This document shows positions 27,022 through 36,329 of a stretch of 64,000 nt of DNA, one piece after another. Within the stretch, counting starts at the first letter, position 1, and every line of letters begins with the position of its first letter. The notes beneath the pieces were generated by a model. That model did no database searches. It was given only the letters and a program-made list of their open reading frames with translations, and was not told the DNA's origin. Origin of the DNA: Candidatus Gastranaerophilales bacterium (GTDB lineage Bacteria; Cyanobacteriota; Vampirovibrionia; Gastranaerophilales; Gastranaerophilaceae); the NCBI GenBank assembly GCA_944325875.1, contig CALVBU010000003.1:120182-184181 (forward strand). The letters run 5' to 3'. The position numbers and the translations under genes were made by a program.

Positions 27022-29601
27022 ATGAAAAAATTTATAGTCTCATTATTAGTTATTTTAGCAGGAACAATTTGTTATGCTGCTGAAAGTGTCTATACACTTG
27101 AAAACGGACAGACTGTTATTATAAAAGAAGTTAAAACAAATCCGATAGTCACTATGGACACTTGGATTAAAACCGGTTCAATAAATGAAACAGATAAGAA
27201 CAACGGGGTTGCACATTTTCTAGAACACCTTTTCTTTAAAGGTTCCAAAAATCATGCACCAGGCGAATTTGACAAACTACTTGAAACAAAAGGGGCACTT
27301 ACGAATGCTGCAACAAGTAAAGACTTTACACATTATTACATAACAATTCCGTCAAAATATTTCAATGAAGCATTGGAATTACACGCAGATATGCTTATGA
27401 ATCCTTTAATTCCAAGAAAAGAATTGGAAAAAGAACGTAAAGTAGTATTAGAAGAAATATCAAAAGATGAAAACTCTCCAGATCACGTAGTTTACGACAA
27501 TTTGGTCGGAATGCTATACAAAACTCACCCATATAAAAGAAAAGTAATCGGAACAAAAAAAATTATTGAAACAATACCAAGAGATGAAATTGTAAAATTC
27601 TACGATACATGGTACTCTCCTTCAAATATGGTGACAGTAATTGTTGGTGATGTAAATTCAGAAGATGTTTTGGCTAAAGTAAAACAAAATTTCAATAATA
27701 ACGACAAAAAAGCGCCAAAAACAAATTATGCTAAAGAAAAACCTCTTACAGAACAAGCAAAAAAAATCCAATATCTTCCTGCACAATCAGGTTATATGTT
27801 AATCGGATTTAGAGGAGTTCCAATAAGCGATAATGATTCTTATGCCTTAGACGTTCTGGCAACCATCTTAGGTGATGGACGTTCATCTATGTTCTATCAA
27901 GAAATCAAAGACAAACTACAATTAGCATATTCAATCTCTGCGTCAAATGCAGGATTTAGAGATGATGGAATATTCTATATTTCTGCAAACTTCACACCTG
28001 AAAAATTACCTAAACTTGAAAAAAACATTTTTGATATTATCAAACAGGTAAAAAAAGATGGAGTTACAGCAGATCAAGTAAAACTTGCTAAAAATATTAT
28101 TGAAAGAAACACCTATTATGAAAGAGAATCTATTTCAAATATAGCTCAAGAAATCGGCTATATTATGGTAACAGGAAACGATATAAAAATTTATGACAAT
28201 TACGTTGATAATATTAAAAAAGTAACTCCTGAAGATGTAAAAAGAGTTGCAAACAAATACTTAGGAATAAACAAATCTGCTGTATCAGTAGTTTTGCCTG
28301 AGTCTTCAAAAGAAAAAGAAATTTCAAATGTTACAACTCCGACAATAGATTCAAAACTTGTAAGTGAAAATAAAAATACTCAAAAATATGAATTATCTAA
28401 CGGAACAACAATTCTTTTCACACCAAACACGTCAAATGAAATTGTTGCTATTAATATATTTGCAAAAGGCGGCAATTTCTTACAAGACAAATATGGAATT
28501 TCAAGCCTAACAGCATCAACTATGCTAAAAGGTACAAAAAAATATTCTTCACTGGAATTAGCTGAAACATTAGAAGATAATGGAATAAAAATTGCACCAT
28601 CAGTCCGTTCAGATGCGTTCTCAGTAACAGTTCTTACAACAAAAAATGAATATGAAAAAACACTTGCAATATTAAATGAAATCATTAATAACGCAACTTT
28701 TAGCGATTACGAAATTGAAAAAGTTAAAAATGAAAAATTAAACACAATAAAACAAACCAGAGATATTCCAATGCAAGTTGCAATAGAAGAGTATAAACAC
28801 CTAATTTTTGAAAATACTCCATACACAAATTCAACTCATCTTTTTGAAAAAAATATCCCAACTATTACACGTGAAGATATTTTGAAATACTATAACAAAA
28901 TTTTTGCACCTCAAAATATTGTAGTATCAATAAACGGAAATGTTGATAAAGATGCAACAATAAAAGCTTTTTCGACAATGTTTAAATCAACAAATAAAGA
29001 AAAATTTGCATTTACACCACACAAAGAAGATATTACTCCAATCAGCTCTGCCAAAGAATCCATCAAAGAAGCTCCGGATACAAATACCGACTGGATTTTC
29101 CTAGGCTGGCAAGCTGCAGGAATGAACAATAAAAAAGATTTTGCAACGCTACAAGTAATCGATTCCCTACTTGGTACAGGAATGAGCTCTAGACTATTTA
29201 AAAATTTAAGAGATCAAGAAGGACTAGCCTACCAACTAGGTTCAAGTTACTCTGCAAATGCTCTAAAAGGTGCTTTCCTTGTCTACATCGGTACAAATCC
29301 GCAAACTCTTGAAAAATCACAAAAAATGCTTATGGCTGAAATTAATAAATTAAAAACTGAATTTGTAGGCACAAAAGAACTAGAAAAAGCAAAAGATAAA
29401 CTAATCGGTCAATTTATCCTATCTCAAGAAACAAATCTTGATAAAGCTGCAACTGTCGGCTGGTTTGAAGCAATAGATGCCGGATATAACTTTACCGATG
29501 AGTATGAAAAACTAATTAATTCAGTTACTGAATCTGATATAATTGAAGTAGCCAATAAATACTTTAATAATAGATACGTTCTTTCTATTGTAAAAAAATA
29601 A
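27022..29601 (+). CDS. M16 (insulinase/pitrilysin) family zinc peptidase, double-domain
   Basis: 859 residues from the ATG at 27022 behind AGGGGA; a TTG one codon earlier is the alternative. Signal peptide MKKFIVSLLVILAGTICYA, so periplasmic or exported. The first M16 half has the inverted zinc motif HFLEHLFFKG (HxxEH at about 65-69) and a downstream Glu (LEEISKDENSPDH). The second half (about 450-859) is homologous but lacks HxxEH, as is usual for the inactive partner domain. The fused arrangement matches periplasmic M16B pairs. Confidence 0.93.
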   Translation: MKKFIVSLLVILAGTICYAAESVYTLENGQTVIIKEVKTNPIVTMDTWIKTGSINETDKNNGVAHFLEHLFFKGSKNHAPGEFDKLLETKGALTNAATSKDFTHYYITIPSKYFNEALELHADMLMNPLIPRKELEKERKVVLEEISKDENSPDHVVYDNLVGMLYKTHPYKRKVIGTKKIIETIPRDEIVKFYDTWYSPSNMVTVIVGDVNSEDVLAKVKQNFNNNDKKAPKTNYAKEKPLTEQAKKIQYLPAQSGYMLIGFRGVPISDNDSYALDVLATILGDGRSSMFYQEIKDKLQLAYSISASNAGFRDDGIFYISANFTPEKLPKLEKNIFDIIKQVKKDGVTADQVKLAKNIIERNTYYERESISNIAQEIGYIMVTGNDIKIYDNYVDNIKKVTPEDVKRVANKYLGINKSAVSVVLPESSKEKEISNVTTPTIDSKLVSENKNTQKYELSNGTTILFTPNTSNEIVAINIFAKGGNFLQDKYGISSLTASTMLKGTKKYSSLELAETLEDNGIKIAPSVRSDAFSVTVLTTKNEYEKTLAILNEIINNATFSDYEIEKVKNEKLNTIKQTRDIPMQVAIEEYKHLIFENTPYTNSTHLFEKNIPTITREDILKYYNKIFAPQNIVVSINGNVDKDATIKAFSTMFKSTNKEKFAFTPHKEDITPISSAKESIKEAPDTNTDWIFLGWQAAGMNNKKDFATLQVIDSLLGTGMSSRLFKNLRDQEGLAYQLGSSYSANALKGAFLVYIGTNPQTLEKSQKMLMAEINKLKTEFVGTKELEKAKDKLIGQFILSQETNLDKAATVGWFEAIDAGYNFTDEYEKLINSVTESDIIEVANKYFNNRYVLSIVKK

Positions 29602-29606
29602 CAAAC

Positions 29607-29667
29607 AAAATCTTCATTTCTTTCTTTTTGTATATAACTAAAAGAGTTAGAAATGAAGATTTTTTGT
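29607..29667. terminator. Bidirectional hairpin terminator
   Basis: Arms AAAATCTTCATTTCT and AGAAATGAAGATTTT with an A run before and T run after; loop about 27 bases. Downstream of the M16 peptidase. The rest of the 29.6-29.8 kb gap is AT-rich with no ORF seen. Confidence 0.75.
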
Positions 29668-29804
29668 ATTTAAATTTATAATTAAATTAGAAAAATAATA
29701 AATAATAAAAAATAAGTATTCACTTTTGTAAAGAAAATTTCTATAATGTTTACATAAAAACATGTTTATTATTACATGAGTGGTAGAATAGGACGGGTTT
29801 TAAA

Positions 29805-30449
29805 TTGCTAAATAATTACGAAAGCTTTGATAATTCAGAAACAGCGTCAAGAAAGTCAGCGCTAATTATGGAGAGAGTGGGACTTGTATCTACACACATG
29901 TACAAACAATTCCTCGACTACCAACATGCAACACTTAATACTAATGAAATTTTTTCACGTATGATAGACAACTTGCAAGAAGTTGCTGAAATTTTAAAAG
30001 AAGCCTTCTCATCAAGAGGTGTTACCACTCAGAATATTTACGTGGATTTTGACCAACAAAAATCAGTTGTCATAATAAATATTCTATGGCACAAAATAAG
30101 TTTCACAACCCGTTGCAATTTCCAGCCTCAAGCACTATATAGAGAAAATGGTAATCATATGTTCTCTGGAAGAATTATGGCAATTAGAGGCAACTACAAC
30201 GAATTAATGAACGGAGTAAAAGACCACGATGAAGAAATGGTCAGACTCCTCGATAATGAAGTAGCCTCACTCTTTATCCCCGCAGAAGGTAGCCAAAGAT
30301 GCGTTCTAAAAATAAGACACCTTGGCAATAGAGAAATTGACCTAAATCAAGTAGATGCACCAAGAGAATTTGTTTTGAAAGTAGTCGAAACAATCTGTGG
30401 CGGTGGCTTCTACCATGAAGAAGGCGCAAGAAAGAGTTTTAATATTTAA
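29805..30449 (+). CDS. Unknown protein, 214 residues
   Basis: Starts at TTG (29805) with GGACGG about 9 bases upstream. The N-terminal half is helical (ALIMERVGLVSTHMYKQFLD, MIDNLQEVAEILKEAF) and the second half beta-rich (NIYVDFDQQKSVVIINILWH). No signal peptide, membrane segment or known catalytic motif is visible. It stands alone between the M16 peptidase and a convergent small gene. Confidence 0.72.
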   Translation: MLNNYESFDNSETASRKSALIMERVGLVSTHMYKQFLDYQHATLNTNEIFSRMIDNLQEVAEILKEAFSSRGVTTQNIYVDFDQQKSVVIINILWHKISFTTRCNFQPQALYRENGNHMFSGRIMAIRGNYNELMNGVKDHDEEMVRLLDNEVASLFIPAEGSQRCVLKIRHLGNREIDLNQVDAPREFVLKVVETICGGGFYHEEGARKSFNI

Positions 30450-30487
30450 TATATTCTAATTAATGTTGCTTTAGAAACTAATAAATA

Positions 30488-30739
30488 CTATTCCATAGAG
30501 ATTCTTGAAGACATCTCTGCAAGAATTCTTGCAACATCAGAACCACCGATACATACTTCTAAAATTAATGGACTATGAATAAGTACTGTTTCGCTGTATT
30601 CCATCGTATCAACATTGATTATATCAAACTCGATAAAATCATCTCCGACGAAAACAAGCTTTCCATACTCACCACCTGTCGCCCAACGGATAAACATATA
30701 TTGATTCTCGTACTCTTTGAGTTTCTCTACTAAACGCAT
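30488..30739 (-). CDS. Small conserved-looking unknown protein
   Basis: About 83 residues from MRLVEKLKEYENQYMF. I chose the ATG at 30739 because GAGGG lies 4 bases upstream; a longer frame starts at 30775 (MTKIYCIG) with no SD. A compact alpha-beta protein: FIRWATGGEYGKLVFVGDDF, FDIINVDTMEYSETVLIH, ILEVCIGGSDVARILAEM. Family not recognised. A terminator and possible leader lie just upstream on the same strand. Confidence 0.7.
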   Translation of the reverse strand: MRLVEKLKEYENQYMFIRWATGGEYGKLVFVGDDFIEFDIINVDTMEYSETVLIHSPLILEVCIGGSDVARILAEMSSRISME

Positions 30740-30802
30740 ATAACCCTCATTCCCTATACAATATATTTTAGTCATTTTTTTAGCTAAGTCAAGCTATACC
30801 TA

Positions 30803-30833
30803 TAAAAAAAAAGCCATACATCTTGTATAGCTT
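30803..30833 (-). terminator. Minus-strand intrinsic terminator with no annotated gene feeding it
   Basis: On the minus strand AAGCTATACA / TGTATGGCTT with a 3-base loop, followed by at least seven T. It lies upstream of the 30488-30739 gene and 111 bases after the aroQ promoter region, so something short must be transcribed into it. Confidence 0.75.
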
Positions 30834-30932
30834 TAACAATAATCTTGGGAGGAGATTTGGGGATAGTTGTACATGCATGATAAGGCAAGCATGAAAAACA
30901 TGTTACACATGTAATTCAAAATTTAATAAAAA

Positions 30933-30961
30933 TTTACAATCACTTGATTTTATATTATAAT
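30933..30961 (+). promoter_or_regulatory. aroQ promoter
   Basis: TTTACA (30933-30938), 17-base spacer, TATAAT (30956-30961), about 19 bases before the aroQ ATG. Confidence 0.75.
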
Positions 30962-30979
30962 GAGAGTAAGGAGATTTTC

Positions 30980-31432
30980 ATGAAAATACTTGTCATAAAC
31001 GGCGTAAATATGAATATGCTTGGAATTAGAGAACCTGACAAATATGGTTCCATGACATTAAAAGATTTGGAAAAAGATTTATACGCATATTCATTTGAGC
31101 TTGGAATAGATATTGAAACTTATCAAAGCAATCATGAAGGAGAAATTGTTGAAAAAATTCATTCTGCATACAACAACGCAGATGGCATAGTTATTAACCC
31201 TGGAGCATACACACACACAAGTGTTGCAATAAGAGATGCTCTATCTGCAGTAAATATACCTACAGTAGAAATTCATATGACAAATATACATAGCCGAGAA
31301 GATTTTAGGCACAAATCACTAATTGCACCTGTATGTATGGCACAAATAAGCGGATTTGGTTTTGATAGCTATAAATTGGGTCTCAAAGGGTTAGTCAACT
31401 TTTTAAAAAGTGACAGTAAAATAAAAGAATAA
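30980..31432 (+). CDS. aroQ: 3-dehydroquinate dehydratase, type II
   Basis: 150 residues from [10 protein letters not shown]; the ATG at 30980 follows AAGGAG by 6 bases, and the upstream 12-codon extension is rejected. Motifs: [17 protein letters not shown] with the catalytic Tyr (about 22), [31 protein letters not shown], and [17 protein letters not shown] with the catalytic His. Catalyses the third shikimate step; aroE at 5 kb does the fourth. Monocistronic from its own promoter. Confidence 0.96.
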   Translation: MKILVINGVNMNMLGIREPDKYGSMTLKDLEKDLYAYSFELGIDIETYQSNHEGEIVEKIHSAYNNADGIVINPGAYTHTSVAIRDALSAVNIPTVEIHMTNIHSREDFRHKSLIAPVCMAQISGFGFDSYKLGLKGLVNFLKSDSKIKE

Positions 31433-31454
31433 ACACTTTTGTAATTTAGATTTA

Positions 31455-31805
31455 TTATTTAGCAATAAATTCTTTTTTAAAGGCATCAGTCAACGCAGCA
31501 GCCTTTTCATAAGGATTTTCTGCACCGTCAGCTCTATATTTAGCTTCAGCTGCATCAAAAAACTCATTAGCTTGTTCAACTGCCTTAGGGTTTTCTAACA
31601 TTAATTTCACGTCGTTATCCAAATTGTCTGCACTACTAACTAAAGATCTTCCGCTGATAGCAGAAGGAGATTTTGAAAGGTCTTCTGTACCTTTTGCAGC
31701 AACTTCAGTAGTTTCAGCTTTAACTTCAGGTGCTTTCGTGGTATCAGTTTTCAAATCTGCTTTTGGAGAAAATGGAACTCCTGTGTTGTTTGGAATTTCT
31801 CTCAT
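31455..31805 (-). CDS. Small acidic/alanine-rich unknown protein
   Basis: 116 residues. The N-terminal half is low-complexity and probably disordered (KAPEVKAETTEVAAKGTEDL). The C-terminal half is helical (KAVEQANEFFDAAEAKYRAD, YEKAAALTDAFKKEFIAK). No signal or membrane segment. AGAAAGAAGGATG lies before the ATG. Convergent with aroQ. Function unknown. Confidence 0.65.
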   Translation of the reverse strand: MREIPNNTGVPFSPKADLKTDTTKAPEVKAETTEVAAKGTEDLSKSPSAISGRSLVSSADNLDNDVKLMLENPKAVEQANEFFDAAEAKYRADGAENPYEKAAALTDAFKKEFIAK

Positions 31806-31995
31806 AGTCGCATCCTTCTTTCTTTTGAACGATTTCTTAACCGTTCGGGTTCTATCTCTTTAATCCGTTTTCAGTTTTAAAACACCAAAATAAATTTTTT
31901 TGCTATTTTGCACAAAAAAAATTACAAAATTTAATATATAAATCTCTCCCGTAACTTTTTATGTTATCATTTAGTATATACTATAAAAGGATGTA

Positions 31996-33138
31996 ATGCA
32001 ATATATGAACCTAATGAATTTATTCAGTAACATAAAGCCGAAAGATGTTCTGCAATACCTGCCGGACGCGGTTTTTGTTGTAAAAGAAACTACTGGAGAA
32101 ATCGTCTGGATAAATGAGAAAGCTACAAGCCTTTTTGGATTAAACAAAGAAGAATTAGATGAAATAAATTTCAATGATATTGTTGATAAAGGTACCGAAC
32201 TAGCTGATAAATCATCACGCAAAGACGTACCTATAATCGGAGGAGCTGTTGCAAGTTATGGAGAGTTTTTTATCGAACTTAACGCAACACTTCTTGACGA
32301 TGAATATTTAATTACGATTAGAGATGTCACAGCAATGACAAACGTCCTTGCTAACGCTGAAAAAACAGGAAGACTTAATAAAAATAAAAACTTAATGTTA
32401 TCAAAATTATCTCATGAATTTAAATCTCCTGTGCAATCAATTGTCGGATTTTCAACAGCATTAAGCGATGGACTTGGCGGTGAAATCAATTCAAAACAAC
32501 AAAAATACGTCAAAATTATCAATAAAAATGCCAATGAATTACTATACTTTATGGATAAATTTTTTGAATTTTCAAATGTTGAATCATCATTAAATGAATT
32601 TTCATTCTTAACATTTGACGTAGTAAACCTTATACAAAATGTAATAAAAAACAACGAAAATTCACTAAAGAACAAAAATTTATCAATCAACATTGACGAT
32701 GAAAAGCTTTCTGATAAAGCCATTTACAGTGACGAAAATGCTTTAAAAATTATTCTACAAAACATTATAGAATTATCGATTAATCTTACAGAAATTGGAT
32801 CTATAACAGTTGAATTAAGCAATCCTGAACTTGATTTTGTAGAAAAAACAGGAGTTAAATTAATAAAAGGAGCAACTGCAAATTCATATATCCAAATTTC
32901 TATTATTGATAATGGAATAGGTCTTCAAGAAAACGAAATCGAAGGTATATTTGAGCCATACACTCAAGTTGATAAATTAAATAAGAAAAATATAGTACGC
33001 TCTTTCTGTTTAGGCACAGCGAAAGAATTGGTAAGACATTTAAACGGTTCAATATGGCTTGCAACAGAAGTGATGAAAGGTACTGTATTTAACGTAATTC
33101 TGCCGATTGAAAAGGGAGCTGTAAAACAGGATGAGTAA
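31996..33138 (+). CDS. PAS-domain histidine kinase-like protein with degenerate ATP site
   Basis: 380 residues, no membrane segment. PAS domain about 15-115 ([20 protein letters not shown]). The DHp helix has the phospho-acceptor motif [17 protein letters not shown]. In the ATPase domain the G1-like DNGIGL is kept, but the N-box Asn pattern is replaced by [10 protein letters not shown] and the G2 box GxGLGL by [12 protein letters not shown], while [10 protein letters not shown] is kept. ATP binding is therefore doubtful. It overlaps the ABC ATPase gene by 8 bases; no response regulator is adjacent. Confidence 0.82.
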   Translation: MQYMNLMNLFSNIKPKDVLQYLPDAVFVVKETTGEIVWINEKATSLFGLNKEELDEINFNDIVDKGTELADKSSRKDVPIIGGAVASYGEFFIELNATLLDDEYLITIRDVTAMTNVLANAEKTGRLNKNKNLMLSKLSHEFKSPVQSIVGFSTALSDGLGGEINSKQQKYVKIINKNANELLYFMDKFFEFSNVESSLNEFSFLTFDVVNLIQNVIKNNENSLKNKNLSINIDDEKLSDKAIYSDENALKIILQNIIELSINLTEIGSITVELSNPELDFVEKTGVKLIKGATANSYIQISIIDNGIGLQENEIEGIFEPYTQVDKLNKKNIVRSFCLGTAKELVRHLNGSIWLATEVMKGTVFNVILPIEKGAVKQDE

Positions 33139-34126
33139 TGTAACATTAAAAGGGGTAAAAAAAATCTATGACAAAAAAGTAGTCATAGATAATATTGATT
33201 TGGAAATACAAGATAAAGAATTTATTGTACTTGTAGGGGCTTCCGGCTGCGGGAAATCAACAATTTTAAGAATGATTGCAGGACTTGAAGAAATCACTGA
33301 TGGAGAAATCCTAATCGGAGATAAAAAAGTTAATAACATCCCGCCAAAAGATAGAGATATTGCATTTGTATTCCAGAGTTACGCACTCTACCCTCATATG
33401 ACAGTAAGAGAAAATATAGCCTTCGGCCTAAAAATGAGAAAAGTTCCAAAAGAGGAAATTGAAAAAAAAGTTCTTGAGGCTGCAAAAATTTTGGATTTGA
33501 CAGAATATTTGGACAGAAAACCAAAACAACTCTCAGGCGGCCAAAGACAAAGAGTAGCTCTTGGTCGTGCAATAGTCAGAAATCCGAAAGTATTTTTAAT
33601 GGATGAACCGTTGTCAAACTTAGATGCAAAATTAAGAGTTCAGATGAGAGCAGAAATAAAAAAACTCCACGAAAAACTCCAAACAACATTCATTTACGTA
33701 ACCCACGACCAGACAGAAGCACTTACTATGGGAGATAGAATTGTTGTACTTGATAAGGGTATTATTCAACAAGTTGACAGTCCTGAAGAAATTTATAATA
33801 ACCCTCAAAACATGTTTGTTGCAGGTTTTGTAGGTTCACCACAAATGAATTTTATTTCAGGTGAAAATATTTCAGAAGAATTTAAAGGAAAAATTGTTGG
33901 AATAAGACCAGAAAAAATGATTACCGATGGGGAGTTTAAACTTACAGTAAATATTGATATGACAGAGCTTTTGGGTAGTGAAAAAATTGCATATTTTACT
34001 ATCGGAGAAAACAAATGCAGCGCAAAACTCTCTGCAGACTTTAAATTTGAAAAAACTCTTGATTTAAGTATAAACCGCAACGATATTTATCTTTTTGACA
34101 AAGAAAGCAGTAAAAGAATAAACTAA
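33131..34126 (+). CDS. ABC transporter ATP-binding protein, UgpC/MsmK/MalK type
   Basis: 331 residues with Walker [11 protein letters not shown]-loop [14 protein letters not shown], signature LSGGQRQR, Walker [17 protein letters not shown] and the H-loop [11 protein letters not shown]-terminal regulatory OB-like domain (about 240-331) includes VGIRPEKM. This type energises carbohydrate importers. No permease or binding protein is adjacent, so it may be shared among several importers as MsmK is. Overlaps the degenerate kinase gene. Confidence 0.9.
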   Translation: MSNVTLKGVKKIYDKKVVIDNIDLEIQDKEFIVLVGASGCGKSTILRMIAGLEEITDGEILIGDKKVNNIPPKDRDIAFVFQSYALYPHMTVRENIAFGLKMRKVPKEEIEKKVLEAAKILDLTEYLDRKPKQLSGGQRQRVALGRAIVRNPKVFLMDEPLSNLDAKLRVQMRAEIKKLHEKLQTTFIYVTHDQTEALTMGDRIVVLDKGIIQQVDSPEEIYNNPQNMFVAGFVGSPQMNFISGENISEEFKGKIVGIRPEKMITDGEFKLTVNIDMTELLGSEKIAYFTIGENKCSAKLSADFKFEKTLDLSINRNDIYLFDKESSKRIN

Positions 34127-34443
34127 TCTAACAAGGATTTTGTTATCTTATAAATATCCTGAAGCCTATCTCTTGATATTGTTTTTATTCTTGAGGTTAT
34201 TTCATCATACAAATCCACATCATCTTGCTGATGATCAAAGTCAAATAAATCTTTTATTTTACAATTCAGAGCGTTTGCAAGCTTTTCAATATTTTCAGGA
34301 GAAGGAAAACATCTACCAGTTTCAATATTGCTCAAATTGCGTGTTGCAATATTTATAATCTCTGCAAGTTCTTCCTGCTTCAAATTATTCGCTTTCCGCA
34401 ACTCCTGAATTCTTCGTCCCAATAATTTTTTGAGTTCTGCCAT
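34123..34443 (-). CDS. XRE-family HTH regulator
   Basis: 106 residues. The N-terminal Cro/C1-type HTH has [39 protein letters not shown] and [12 protein letters not shown]. The C-terminus is a short helical tail. The gene is convergent with the ABC ATPase and divergent from the prepilin at 34588, across 144 bp that contain an inverted repeat overlapping the prepilin promoter. Confidence 0.9.
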   Translation of the reverse strand: MAELKKLLGRRIQELRKANNLKQEELAEIINIATRNLSNIETGRCFPSPENIEKLANALNCKIKDLFDFDHQQDDVDLYDEITSRIKTISRDRLQDIYKITKSLLD

Positions 34444-34505
34444 AAATAACCTCTATTAATAGAGTACATTATTTTTAAACAAACTGAACGATATGATATT
34501 AGTTA

Positions 34506-34548
34506 TTGACAAAATAAATGATGTAATATATCATGCGTATACGATATA
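34506..34548 (+). promoter_or_regulatory. Prepilin promoter with overlapping inverted repeat
   Basis: TTGACA (34506-34511), 17-base spacer, TATCAT (34529-34534). The inverted repeat TATATC (34527-34532) / GATATA (34543-34548) overlaps the -10 and start point, a natural place for the divergent XRE regulator to bind. Confidence 0.6.
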
Positions 34549-34587
34549 ACACATCACATATTTCATAATTTAAGATGAGGAATTAAC

Positions 34588-35298
34588 ATGAGAAAAGTTG
34601 GGTTTACTCTTGCTGAGGTATTAATAACTCTCGGAATTATAGGAATAGTTGCATCAATGACTCTACCTACATTGATGCGAAAAATTCAATATAAAAAATA
34701 TGAATCTGGATACCAAGTAGCAGAAAACCTCATACACAATGCAGTCAACTATTTCCATACCCAAGACAGAATGATATATGGTGAAACATACTGCACATCA
34801 AATACCTCTGAAAGTACAGATTACTGCCAAGGAGGAGCTTATAGAGTATTTTCAGAAGTACTTGCCGAAGCCTTCAGAGGGATACATGCATTAAACAAAC
34901 AAGGGAAAGTACTAAATTCTTATTATAATTTCAGCAATAAAACAAAAATTTATGCAGGAATACTTGACGACGGATATATGGAACTCGTAAATGGAATGAG
35001 CGTTATCATTGAAACAGGCGGTTCCACAAAATGTCCGATAATATTTTTTGACGTAAACGGATTTGAAAATAATCCAAATAGAATGGGGTATGATACTTTT
35101 GCTTTTATTATTGACAAAAATGACCGAGTATGTCCATTAGGCTCAAAATCCTGTACATGCAGAAGTCAATACATAGAAAATACAGACAATTTTCTGAATA
35201 GCAAATATTGCGCACCAACTTCAGCTTCAAATTACAACGGAATAACATGCGGTTATTTTGCAAGTGTAGATAAAGATTATTTCAAAAAAATTAAATAA
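34588..35298 (+). CDS. Type IV prepilin-like protein (XRE-linked, divergent body)
   Basis: 236 residues: MRKVG then FTLAEVLITLGIIGIVASMT. The body has many Cys (YCTSN, DYCQGG, KCPII, VCPLGSKSCTCRSQY, YCAPT, TCGYF), far more than the others, so a disulfide-rich head is likely. It has the family phrase FFDVNGFENNPNRMGYDTFAF but not the C-terminal DYP ending. SD GAGG is 7 bases before the ATG. No G-tract leader. Probably a minor pilin or pseudopilin. Confidence 0.88.
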   Translation: MRKVGFTLAEVLITLGIIGIVASMTLPTLMRKIQYKKYESGYQVAENLIHNAVNYFHTQDRMIYGETYCTSNTSESTDYCQGGAYRVFSEVLAEAFRGIHALNKQGKVLNSYYNFSNKTKIYAGILDDGYMELVNGMSVIIETGGSTKCPIIFFDVNGFENNPNRMGYDTFAFIIDKNDRVCPLGSKSCTCRSQYIENTDNFLNSKYCAPTSASNYNGITCGYFASVDKDYFKKIK

Positions 35299-35302
35299 TA
35301 AA

Positions 35303-35333
35303 ATATAACCTCCTTTTGGGAGGTTTTATTTTT
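35303..35333 (+). terminator. Intrinsic terminator after prepilin
   Basis: AACCTCC / GGGAGGTT stem, TTTT loop, T-rich tail. Confidence 0.8.
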
Positions 35334-35490
35334 AATTACAGTCATCCTTTTTATCAATCCAGATTATAGTAATATCTTTTGGCTGATAAAACGGATTTTC
35401 AGGACCTTTATTAAGGTAAGGATTTTTAGCAATTTTATCATACCTATTTATTTGTTCATATAATTTTTTTGTATAAGCAAGTAAGTTCAT
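35332..35490 (-). CDS. Possible 52-residue protein
   Basis: A short frame starting MNLLAYTKKLYEQINRYDKI, with a middle PYLNKGPENPFYQPKDI, ending DKKDDCN. Composition is protein-like and it fills most of a 365-bp gap. It has no clear SD, and its last codons touch the prepilin terminator. The rest of the gap to 35663 is presumably the promoter region of rubrerythrin 2; I see no other gene there. Confidence 0.4.
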   Translation of the reverse strand: MNLLAYTKKLYEQINRYDKIAKNPYLNKGPENPFYQPKDITIIWIDKKDDCN

Positions 35491-35663
35491 AATTTTATAT
35501 TCCCGACTATTACCTGACTATATTATGAAAGTTTTTTTATGAACAATAATCCCCGCAAAGTGTTATCTTTTATTCGAGAACCTATACAAAAGACTAATCC
35601 GACTTTGCAATTGAAAATATTAACATATCCCCGTAAACTATTGTGCGAAAAAGGAGAACAATA

Positions 35664-36236
35664 ATGAAACAACTAAAAGGATCAAAAACCGAACAAAATC
35701 TTATTAACTCTTTCGCCGGAGAATCCCAAGCCAGAAACAGATATACAATATTTTCTAAAATAGCTAAAAAAGAAGGTTATGAACAAATTGCAGAAATCTT
35801 TCTTAAAACAGCCGAAAATGAAAGAGAACACGCCAAGCTTTTCTATCAATATTTAGGGAATATTACAGGACACGTAGACGCAAGCTACCCGTTTGAACTC
35901 GGTACTACTATTGAAAACCTTGAAAGTGCTATCAATGGGGAAAGAGATGAATGGGAAAACATTTATAAATGTGGCGAAGAAACAGCAAAAGAAGAAGGCT
36001 TTGAAGAGATTGCCGAAACCTTCCGCCTAATAAGAACTGTAGAACAACATCACTCAGAAAGATATACTCAACTTTTAAAAAATCTGAAAGAAAATACTTT
36101 ATTCAAAAAACACGAACCTGAAGAATGGATTTGTAGAAAATGCGGTTACATAGTACACTCAACAAATGCACCTGAAAAATGTCCGCTTTGTCATCACCCA
36201 CAAGGATACTACGAAATAAAAAATGAAAAATTTTAA
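35664..36236 (+). CDS. Rubrerythrin 2
   Basis: 190 residues from the ATG at 35664 behind AAGGAG; an upstream GTG frame is rejected. Diiron motifs GESQARNRYTIFS, ENEREHAKLFYQY and EQHHSERYTQ. The C-terminal rubredoxin domain has CRKCGYIVHS and CPLCHHPQGYYE. A paralogue of the gene at 20.8 kb with different helices; separate location suggests separate control. No Fur-type box as clear as the perR one was seen upstream. Confidence 0.94.
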   Translation: MKQLKGSKTEQNLINSFAGESQARNRYTIFSKIAKKEGYEQIAEIFLKTAENEREHAKLFYQYLGNITGHVDASYPFELGTTIENLESAINGERDEWENIYKCGEETAKEEGFEEIAETFRLIRTVEQHHSERYTQLLKNLKENTLFKKHEPEEWICRKCGYIVHSTNAPEKCPLCHHPQGYYEIKNEKF

Positions 36237-36240
36237 ACAT

Positions 36241-36270
36241 AATCGCATCCTCTAAGGATGCGATTTTTAA
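36241..36270 (+). terminator. Intrinsic terminator after rubrerythrin 2
   Basis: AATCGCATCCT / AGGATGCGATT hairpin with short loop and T run. Confidence 0.85.
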
Positions 36271-36329
36271 TTTACAATTTAGTTACATAGTGGATTTTCA
36301 AGCATTTTAATCGTATAATAATTAAGAAT

